Source: Bilabrum cf. latius (taxonomy: Eukaryota > Bigyra: Bicosoecida > Bigyra > Bicosoecida). From it: a stretch of DNA of 64,000 nucleotides. Shown piece after piece: positions 23,701 through 32,200 of the stretch. The position numbers and the translations under genes were made by a program. The DNA lies in contig OZ237753.1 of the NCBI GenBank assembly GCA_965178125.1, forward strand, positions 372,001 to 436,000. Direction: 5' to 3'. Below the pieces are notes generated by a model. That model was given only the letters and a program-made list of their open reading frames with translations. It did not search any database and was not told where the DNA came from. The first letter of the stretch is position 1; each line of letters starts with the position of its first letter.

Positions 23701-26255
23701 AGCATGGCAGGATTGAAGTCACCAACGATGGATCTTCCACCATTGCTACCGGTTCAGAGTCAGGAGTCAACCCCGATGGACCCGATGGACCCGATGCGCC
23801 TGCGCCTGTGCCTCCCCCAACTGTCGCTAGTCCTTCCACAGTGCTTGTGGGAGGTGCGCTTCGGCATTCTCTCGAACAGGAGATGTACTGCCAAATGTGC
23901 GACTGTTGCGAGTTTGACCTGCTGGATCCGTTCCGATGCGTGTGTTCCGTTGTCCGGCCGGCGATGCGCGGCACGATGGATCTTCACGACGATCAAGTAG
24001 CCTCCAGAGCGGCCGAGCTAATGTTTGCACTGAAGATTACAGACTCGCCTGAGCACTCCGTGTCAGCTCGAGCAGCCGAGGCTTCTGCAGCTACTGGTGC
24101 CGAGACCAACCTGCCCACGAGCCCGGACAGACGCGAGACTCCAGCTGAGCACGAGCCCATGGATGATGTTGGTGTTCAAGTTGACGAGGTCGACATCGGA
24201 CACGTGACCGAGGCATCCAGGGCATCGACGCAGGGTGTCGATCAAGATGACTCCGCACGTCAGGTATCCGGTGGCACAGTTGATTCATCTCCCGCACTGG
24301 ATGAGAGGCTCAGCGCGATGATCCCAGGCTTCGATGCGGACTCGCCTGAGCACTCCATGTCGGCTCGAGCAGCCGAGGCTTCTGCAGCTACTGGTGCCGA
24401 GACCAACCTGCCCACGAGCCCGGACAGACTCGAGACTCCAGCTGAGCACGAGCCCATGGATGATGTTGGTGTTCAAGTTGACGAGGTCGACATCGGACAC
24501 GTGACCGAGGCATCCAGGGCATCGGTGCAGGGTGTCGATCAAGATGACTCCGCGCGTCAGGTATCCGGTGGCACAGTTGATTCGTCTCCCGCACTGGATG
24601 AGAGGCTCAGCGCGATGATCCCAGGCTTCGATGCGGACTCGCCTGAGCACTCCATGTCGGCTCGAGCAGCCGAGGCTTCTGCAGCTACTGGTGCCGAGAC
24701 CAACCTGCCCACGAGCCCGGACAGACTCGAGACTCCAGCTGAGCACGAGCCCATGGATGATCTTGGCATTCACCTTGACGAGATATACATCGGACACGTG
24801 ACCGAGGCATCCAGGCCATCGATGCAGGGTGTCGATCAAGATGACTCCGCGCGTCAGGTATCCGGTGACACAGTTGATTCGTCTCCCGCACTGGATGAGA
24901 GGCTCAGCGCGATGATCCCAGGCTTCGATGCCATGCCAGTGGCGGAGAAGAATGACTACAGGCAGGCATACTCCTTGCTGTAGCGAGGCACGCAGCGTGC
25001 GCGGTCCGGTTCGCAGGCCAGTCGGCGTGCGAGTCAACCGCTGGGACGTTTAGCCACGTCGCACGGTCCATCGTTGCGAGACTTGCTGAGGGAGACCATA
25101 GCAGACGAGGGGATGCAAGCCGCGGTGCGGGGCACGATTCTGCAGGAAGAGGGATCTTGGAGCGATGCAGTAACGCAGTCCTTAATTTCGTTCGCCTTGC
25201 TTGCTCTCGCGCTTGCCTTCATCCTGTGGTTCATCCTCGCCTTTGGACTAACCAGAGGAAGGGAGGTCATCTCGTCGTTCATGGTGACCTTCTGGGTATC
25301 GCAGGCCATCACATTCTTCGTGAACCAGCCGCTTGTGATGCTCGGCCTGCTGATCTGGGCCGTGACGTTTGCACCTCTGGTGGAGCGGTACTTCGGCTGG
25401 ATCCCTTGGTGCGGCACAGTAGATGAGTCGGCCATCTTGAAAGAGAAGCAGGTGCTGGCTGGCCGCATGCAGCACGTGGCCATGCTGCACGCGATCGGAG
25501 CAACTGCTGGCTTTGGTGCTGGGGACAGTCTCCTGGTGTTCTCCATGTCATCTGCACTCACGGCAGCCCTGGTGAAGCAGTTCGACCGACCGGAGGGTCG
25601 GGTGGATCTAGATGGCGAGCAGCGTGACGGCACGAGCGGGTCGATGAGGCGTGGGTCGAATTCCATGACCGGAGGCAGCAGCACTTCGGTCGCTGCGTCG
25701 AAAACTGTGCTGAATGATGATGTCGAAGGCCTTAAGGCGGTCGATGAAGACGACCCCGAGGCTGTGGAGCAGGCCCGCAAGAAGCGCGAGAAGAAGCAGC
25801 GGGAGGCGTTCAGGACCATGGAGTACCGGCTGCATGACATCTTGCTGCGGGAGTTTGCCAGGCTGCGGTTCAAGCTTGCTGTGGACGGCATCTAGAGCGC
25901 CATTGATGGCATTGTGGAGACTGTGGCTGATGCCGAGCGGGCCCTCGCTGCCCTGGAGGCGGAGCGTGTGGAGAGTACTGCGGGTGACTCCGAGTTGGGA
26001 GGCGCCGGAGACCTGATGGTTCGTGCGAGTCGATTGTCCGCGATGAAGGCTCGGGCGCGCATGGTGAAGCGCGTGCTCGCGGATGTGGTGCGCACCCAAA
26101 GGGGCAGGCTGCGTCCGGAAGTGCAGGGGGCGCTGGACGATATCGCTGCAGAAACTATCCCTAGCGACTACAATACCCCTGTCGACAACAACTAGTATAG
26201 CAAGAGCAGCCCCAAACATCGTCGGGTATCATCTCGGGCTAGGCGGCGACTCTGA
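11712..26255 (+). CDS. Gene A: giant FG-GAP/REJ/GPS polycystin-1-like membrane protein
   Basis: One uninterrupted 4,847-aa frame without introns, ending at TGA 26253-26255, with 24 in-frame TAG codons (including a TAG TAG pair at 22902) and no in-frame TAA or TGA. Order: signal peptide (MSFLSIWLVCTIVLAFASD); three FG-GAP modules with DxDGDGxxD loops, joined by Ser/Pro/Thr linkers (to about residue 1450); a REJ region (about 1600-2600, with [12 protein letters not shown] and [17 protein letters not shown]); a GPS motif at about 3150-3193 ([19 protein letters not shown]); a first membrane helix ([18 protein letters not shown]); Cys-rich loops; two helices near 3578-3645 matching the polycystin-1 pattern ([18 protein letters not shown]); three 99-residue repeats; further helices near 4490-4600; and a charged helical tail. 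GPS implies self-cleavage. A mechanosensory or adhesion receptor role is inferred from polycystin relatives. No PLAT domain seen. The last 35 codons lie beyond the duplication breakpoint and differ from gene B. Confidence 0.9.
11856..16053 (+). repeat. FG-GAP modules of gene A (types I, II, III)
   Basis: Three non-identical propeller modules of about 1.25-1.4 kb: type I (about 11856-13095, starts [13 protein letters not shown]), type II (about 13177-14430, starts [13 protein letters not shown]) and type III (about 14633-15915, starts [11 protein letters not shown]). Each is followed by a low-complexity Ser/Pro/Thr linker. Each module holds several blades with phrases such as [13 protein letters not shown] and Ca-binding DGDG loops. 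Gene B carries the same three types in the order I-I-II-I-III-III-III-III. Confidence 0.85.
16791..16793 (+). other. CAG in gene A where gene B has TAG
   Basis: Codon CAG in VAPTQFGLPS of gene A. The matching codon of gene B (38017-38019, minus strand) is TAG in an otherwise identical context. A second such pair is CAG 17331-17333 against TAG 37477-37479, and the reverse case is TAG 12108-12110 in gene A against CAG 50122-50124 in gene B. These single C/T transitions show directly that TAG substitutes for a Gln codon. Confidence 0.95.
24042..24929 (+). repeat. Three tandem 297-bp repeats in gene A
   Basis: Units at 24042-24338, 24339-24635 and 24636-24929, in frame, 99 residues each, starting DSPEHS and ending IPGFDA. 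They encode an acidic Ala/Ser/Glu/Asp-rich cytoplasmic stretch. Gene B has one unit only. Units 1 and 2 share DDVGVQVDEVDIGHV, while unit 3 has [15 protein letters not shown] as in the single unit of gene B, so units 1 and 2 look like the added copies. Confidence 0.9.
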
Positions 26256-26460
26256 TTATGTCGACACGTATCTGTTGCAGCTGGATGCAGCTAGCATCCC
26301 CTTCAGTATCAAGAACGTCGATGAGTATGGGGAGCACAAGCAGCTTGCTGCACAGCCGAAGCAGGTATCTGGCGTGAACAACACGATCATCTGGATATCT
26401 ACGAATTGCGACGTGCCCCCATACGGCATGGAGCCGCTTTCCGAAGCAACATCGAATTGA
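26206..26460 (+). pseudogene. Orphan fragment, faintly glycosyltransferase-like
   Basis: Just past the inner breakpoint, a plus-strand frame ending in TGA at 26458 reads like protein (NIVGYHLGLGGDSDYVDTYL; NTIIWISTNCDVPPYG). The first part recalls the N-terminal region of bacterial-type GT4 glycosyltransferases, but no catalytic domain follows and there is no start codon of its own. It overlaps the last codons of gene A in another frame. It may be the remnant of a gene cut by the duplication. The similarity is weak and from memory of the family pattern only. Confidence 0.25.
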
Positions 26461-27211
26461 AGCAAGGCCAAGTCGAACATGCCAGCCGATCTTGCGTAGT
26501 TCAAGGGTCACATGTGGCTAGAGGGATCAACGAACCCGATCGAACGAAGTGCGCACGGCTCGCAAATTTCGGCACAAGGGAGACGCGATTGGCAGTGGGA
26601 TGCATGGCCAGCAGCGCGCAAAGGACCAGCAGGCGGGTGGAAGACGGGGCGCACGGCAGGTCGGCCAGGACCTGCACGTGCAAGCTGAGAGGATAGGGCC
26701 ACGTGGAGTCACCACCGCGCGTGTGTAGTCCAGCTCGCTCCGGGAAACCGCGCGTTACTATGCTTGATAGCTTCAAGTTGCGACCAGAAGGGCATCCTCA
26801 CGCCGCTCGTCGCGATCAGGTGAGCACGCAATGGGGATGGACTGGGTGGGACGTGAAGCTGTCGCCTCCTAGTGGAATCGCGGGCATCGGCTTGATCCGC
26901 AGAGGGAAGGTCAGATGGGCATACGAGAACACGCCAGAGGTGATTACTGCCTTGATTTGTTGTTACCTAGGCCCGTGGAGCTGCTCCATTGCGCAGAAGG
27001 CCGACAAGCTCATTCAATCAGCGGCGAACCAGACACAGTGGAAACTGCACTTCAGACTTGAAAGAAGAATGCTATGGCTTATGCTGCAATTAGTCTGCTG
27101 CGGCGCATCTCACTTCTGGCATGCCACCGAACACTACTGAATTCCCGGGTCGAACATGGCGCGCGTCAATGGCGCTACTGGAGTGGTTCTCGTATAGCCT
27201 CTTGCATGCCA
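26461..27211. other. Spacer, no recognisable gene
   Basis: About 750 bp between the orphan fragment and the end of the small secreted-protein gene. A plus-strand stretch at about 26820-27100 is open and mildly protein-like (AGIGLIRRGKVRWAYENTPE; KADKLIQSAANQT) but has no convincing start and no family match. I see nothing else. Confidence 0.4.
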
Positions 27212-27927
27212 TCAATTTCTCTCCATACTCTGGACCACAAGCATGGCGGCGCTGGCCGTGATGCTGAGGGCCAGCATGGCTGCAGAGGCGGCTTGGGCCG
27301 TTCCGTCTGTCTCCGAGTAGTCGACGTTCACGTAGAATCGGCTATTTGGAGCCGTGGCCTATACCACGAGGTAGAATGGCAATGTTGCTTCATTGTCACT
27401 GAGGCCGGCTCCACCTGCTGGCAGTGTGCAGGTTCTGAACGGACCGAAATTCACTGGCTGTCCTGCCGATCGGACCTCGCAGCTTACTGCGCTATAGCTC
27501 GAGACGTCCGCAGAGCCCTGCTCCCACTCATCGAATTCAGATGCATCAGTAACAAAGCTGAAGAAACCTCCAGATCCACTTGTTTGTGTGATATTGTACG
27601 ACAGCACACGGCCTTGCTGCAAGGGCTGAGTGGCACAACGAGGTCACCAAGAATGCGAGCAAAAACCCGAAGTAGCTGCTTTACGGTTCAAATTACAAGG
27701 TAACATACCTCATCCCACGATACGTATGCATAATCTCCAGCGGCTGATAACGTGGGTCTACTCATGCACATGCCATCACTGCACGACAGCTCCTGGCCGT
27801 CGCCGGGCTCGATGAATGACAACCTGCGGCCGATTCCCTCCACATTTGAGGGAACAGCCACTACTTTGAATGAAGTAGATACGTGTGCCAGAGCGCTAGC
27901 CGCGATAAATACGTGTATTTGCAGCAT
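27212..27927 (-). CDS. Small secreted protein with hydrophobic C-terminus, unknown family
   Basis: Exons complement(27212..27616, 27709..27927), 207 aa, TGA stop. The 92-bp phase-0 intron has donor GTATGT and acceptor TTGCAG; without splicing the first exon runs into TGA at 27688. A signal peptide (MLQIHVFIAASALAHVSTSF) starts the protein; two Cys pairs (SCSDGMC; SCEV with RTC) suggest disulphides. The last 35 residues are hydrophobic (SAAMLALSITASAAMLVVQS) with a short tail, so it is probably GPI-anchored or has a C-terminal membrane helix. TAG at 27359 (Gln) lies in FYLVVQATAPNSRF. No family recognised. It sits alone in the loop between the arms of the inverted duplication, on the same strand as gene B. 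Confidence 0.7.
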
Positions 27928-28094
27928 ATCGCTCGATTTGCCACTGTCGATTCGCACCGTCACTGCTCTGACTCAACTGAACCGACGGAACCTTCACGAA
28001 CTAGCGGGTCAACGTGCCAGTGTGTCAACAAAGAATGTGGATTTTGCGAATGTAACCTAACAATTTAAGCCCAGCCGAGCTTTGGGGAGGCGCG

Positions 28095-28990
28095 GTGCGT
28101 CACGCAGATCTGCCCGGGGTGCCGGAAGCAGGGTATGGTAGTCGAACTGACCCAGTCCGTTCGCCACGGTGCCACGTACAAGGACTAGCGTATTTGCGGA
28201 GGCCTTTCAGGCCGCGAGCACTTCCGGGTGCTCAACGTGCTCGAGCAGATGGCCTACGAGGCCACGGGCAGACGCCCGATTCCGGGAGCCAGAGGGCCAA
28301 GTGGCCCAGCTACCAGGGCGGTGCGGTCCGCTCGTGCCACGGGGCGACCTGTTCTTTGAGCACGAGGGGACGGCTTTTCTCATCGACGTCACGGTGCTTG
28401 ATTCCACCGCAGCATCATATTGGTGGGACACTCGTTGTGGAGGATCGGTAGCGACTGGCAGGAGGGGTCTGCTTTGCGGGCCGCGCATGCCACGAAGCTG
28501 GCCAGCCACGGCAAGCCCGTCGACCTCGGAGCGCTCGGCGTCTGGATCGGGAGAGAAGACAAGCGGTGTCCAGGGACTGCGAGGACACAGAAAGGGACGG
28601 TGCGCAGTGGCGTGCGCGTCGTACCCTTTGTGGTGGACGTGTTGTGGGGGGGGGTCAGAAGTCCGTTGAAATCTTGGGGATGCTCGACAAGTATTGGAAA
28701 AAGAGGTAGGAGGACAAGGTGCGACGGGTGTCGACTCGTCCTGCCAATGCGCGCCTCTCGTGGTCTTCTGTAGCTAAGGCTCGCCTTTCGGTCGCCGCCT
28801 AGCACCAGCACGTGCGCGGAGAACAGCGTGTGTGCCACACTATGTACTCAAGGGTCATGCAGGACCACTCAAGGATCCTCGACTTTGTCTCGAAGGGATC
28901 CAGGACGGCTGCAGCGAAGGCAAAACGGGCGCTCATAAGAGCGGTCACGCTTGGTGAGCCGCATCGGCCGCAGACTCGCTGTGAGAGCAG
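28095..28990 (+). pseudogene. Degenerate retroelement-like fragment
   Basis: Protein-like pieces lie in three successive frames: GDLFFEHEGTAFLIDVTVLD (about 28341-28403), then RVVPFVVDVLWGG (about 28615-28655), then after a G9 run SVEILGMLDKYWKKR (about 28662-28706) and a tail to a TGA near 28995. The order (a Cys/His segment, a DVTVxD motif, a vPFVVDvxGG motif) recalls the nuclease-like tail after the reverse transcriptase of some retroelements. The frame changes show it is broken; no reverse transcriptase core is present. The family call is tentative. Confidence 0.35.
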
Positions 28991-29163
28991 GATCTGAGTG
29001 GACGGTCGGGCTTCGGGTCCGGCATCGCTCGGGATGCACAGGCCAGCCTCATCAACACGAGGCTGTACAAGCGTAACGGCAGCTGGGTGATTGAGTTAGC
29101 GCGTGCCCTAGACACGGGCGACCCGGGTGATCACGTGCTGCCTACGGGCGTGTCCGAGTGGCG
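28991..29163 (+). pseudogene. Relic of the second DOMON domain of the cytochrome b561 gene
   Basis: About 172 bp closely match the second DOMON domain of the 4006-7866 gene (the segment near 4842-5013), in the opposite orientation. It reads DLSGRSGFGSGIARDAQAS and continues to DHVLPTGVSEW, with scattered substitutions, and has neither start nor flanking domains. It is a displaced, decaying fragment next to the 3' end of gene B. Confidence 0.85.
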
Positions 29164-29259
29164 CGGCTTTAGTACATCTAGTGACATTATGAAACTTGGT
29201 TACGAAATTGATATGCATAATAAGAGGAACCCATGCTATTGCCCAAGCGCATGGAAAGT

Positions 29260-32200
29260 TCAAGTGTCCATAGCGATATCGTCCAGCGCCCCCTGCACTT
29301 CCGGACGCAGCCTGCCCCTTTGGGTGCGCACCACATCCGCGAGCACGCGCTTCACCATGCGCGCCCGAGCCTTCATCGCGGACAATCGACTCGCACGAAC
29401 CATCAGGTCTCCGGCGCCTCCCAACTCGGATTCACCCGCAGAACTCTCCACACGCTCCGCCTCCAGGGCAGCGAGGGCCCGCTCGGCATCAGCCACAGTC
29501 TCCACAATGCCATCAATGGCGCTCTAGATGCCGTCCACAGCAAGCTTGAACCGCAGCCCGGCAAACTCCCGCAGCAAGATGTCATGCAGCCGGTACTCCA
29601 TGGTCCTGAACGCCTCCCGCTGCTTCTTCTCGCGCTTCTTGCGGGCCTGCTCCACAGCCTCGGGGTCGTCTTTATCGACCGCCTTAAGGCCTTCGACATC
29701 ATCATTCAGCACAGTTTTCGACGCAGCGACCGAAGTGCTGCTGCCTCCGGTCATGGAATTCGACCCACGCCTCATCGACCCGCTCGTGCCGTCACGCTGC
29801 TCGCCATCTAGATCCACCCGACCCTCCGGTCGGTCGAACTGCTTCACCAGGGCTGCCGTGAGTGCAGATGACATGGAGAACACCAGGAGACTGTCTCCAG
29901 CACCAAAGCCAGCAGTTGCTCCGATCGCGTGCAGCATGGCCACGTGCTGCATGCGGCCAGCCAGCACCTGCTTCTCTTTCAAGATGGCCGACTCATCTAC
30001 TGTGCCGCACCAAGGGATCCAGCTGAAGTACCGCTCCACCAGAGGTGCAAACGTCACGGCCCAGATCAGCAGGCCAAGCATCACAAGCGGCTGGTTCACG
30101 AAGAATGTGATGGCCTGCGATACCCAGAAGGTCACCATGAACGACGAGATGACCTCCCGTCCTCTGGTTAGTCCAAAGGCGAGGATGAACCACAGGATGA
30201 AGGCAAGCGCGAGAGCAAGCAAGGCGAACGAAATTAAGGACTGCGTTACTGCATCGCTCCAAGATCCCTCTTCCTGCAGAATCGTGCCCCGCACCGCGGC
30301 TTGCATCCCCTCGTCCTCCATGGTCTCTCTCAGCAAGTCTCGCAACGATGGACCGTGCGACGTGGCTAAACGTCCCAGCGGTTGACTCGCACGCCGACTG
30401 CCCTGCGAACCGGACCGCGCACGCTGCGTGCCTCGCTACAGCAAGGAGTATGCCTGCCTGTAGTCATTCTTCTCCGCCACTGGCATGGCATCGAAGCCTG
30501 GGATCATCGCGCTGAGCCTCTCATCCAGTGCGGGAGACGAATCACCTGTGTCACCGGATACCTGACGTGCGGAGTCATCTTGATCGACACCCTGCGTCGA
30601 TGCCCTGGATGCCTCGGTCACGTGTCCGATGTATATCTCGTCAAGGTGAATGCCAAGATCATCCATGGGCTCGTGCTCAGCTGGATTCTCGCGTCTGTCC
30701 GGGCTCGCGGGCAGGTAGGCCTCGGCACCAGTAGCTGCAGAAGCCTCGGCTGCTCGAGCCGACATGGAGTGCTCAGGCGAGTCTGTAATCTTCAGTGCAA
30801 ACATAAGCTCGGCCGCTCTGGAGGCTACTTGATCGTCGTGAAGATCCACCGTGCCGCGCATCGCCGGCCGGACAACGGAACACACACATCGGAACGAATC
30901 CAGCGGCCCGCACTCGCAACAATCGCACATTTGGCAGTACGTCTCCTGTTCGAGAGAATGCCGAAGCGCACCTCCCACAAGCACTGTGGAAGGACTAGCG
31001 ACAGTTGGGGGAGGCACAGGCGCAGGCGCATCGGGTCCATCGGGGTTGACTCCTGACTCTGAACCGGTAGCAATGGTGAAAGATCCCTCATTGACGCCCT
31101 GAATCCTGCCACGCTCCTTTTCGTCCGTGTTGACTTCGTCCACCCAGTCATCCGTGGGATCATCTCGGGGGTCTTGCCGGGCGTGGCAGCACCCGTAAGG
31201 CCGGCCATCGGCTGCCATCTGCTGTACCAGGAAGAGCGGCTGCTGGTCATCGTCGCGGTTGCAACACCGCACCAGGCAGCTGCAGTGCCGGCGGCACAGA
31301 GTAGGAGGCGCGCGCCAGCCGAGAGCTACTGGGTTGAATAGTGCAGGCAGCTCCACGACCGGCTGGAGCATATCTGCGGTGGCTGGTCCCTTCGGATGGT
31401 TTTGCAGTGCAGTGAGGGCACGATTTGCGACCTGGCGTTTCTCTTGCATTTCTTGCTCCGTTTCGCCCGCGTGGTCCAAGGCCAAGAGCAAGTGCGCGCA
31501 GAGAGCAGCAACGCGCCGCTGGTGGTCGTGCTCAACGGCCAGTCGATCTTCCATGCCGGAACAGCAGCACAGGTCCAAGCACCTCCATGACCAGGCGTAT
31601 CCCATGCAGCTGATCTCCGAGCGACTCAGGTGCGCCATGAAGTCGCCGAGGTCGCGGACCGCTCGGATGACTTGCAAGCGGAGAGCAGTGGCGTGCGCGC
31701 GAGCCTGCACGATGCTAGCGCTCGGTGCACGTGCAAGCTGAGGGCGATTTGACGACGATGCAGCGCCTGCCTTGCCGGTGATATCTCGGCTGATCCGCGA
31801 GTCGTCCTGCCTAGACCAAGCATTGGAGCTGCCCAAGGACAATAGCTCTCGCTGCGCACTGGCCAGCTGCTCCCGCCCTCGCTCTCGCCTGCCTTCAAGC
31901 ACCTACTATACAAGCACCTCGGATTTCTCGTCGCCAAGGAGCTCACCAACAAATCGGAGCTAGTCCACGTCATCGCTAGTCACATCATCTTCCGTGGTCT
32001 CCAGCCAGTTGGCCAGTGAAGCCTGAAGGACCTGCAGCTTGCGTCGCAGCTCGCCCACCTTCTTGCCCAGCCGCACCTCAGCAGCATGGCGGATCTCCAG
32101 CTCGCGCCAGATCGGGAAATACCGAGCCAAGAAGCAAGCTTCGCCGGCCTTGTCGAACAAAATCGTGAGTGTCACGCTGACCGGTGCCTGCACGATCGAT

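Larger units (their letters stand above)
11560..26150 (+). repeat. Left arm of a giant inverted duplication
   Basis: This 14.6-kb stretch recurs in opposite orientation at 29272-50680, and both arms carry a whole gene with its 5' flank. Over 20094-20981 against 33829-34716 I counted 10 amino-acid differences in 295 residues, and over 25074-25895 against 29524-30345 five in 273. The inner breakpoint is at about 26150: both copies read GGGCGCTGGACGATATCGCT and then diverge. The arms differ in length because module numbers differ. Confidence 0.95.

Noticed and set aside
11712-26255. Calling the giant proteins integrin alpha chains
   Set aside because: They have FG-GAP blades but no integrin leg domains or GFFKR-type tail; the C-terminal half is REJ/GPS/polycystin-like.
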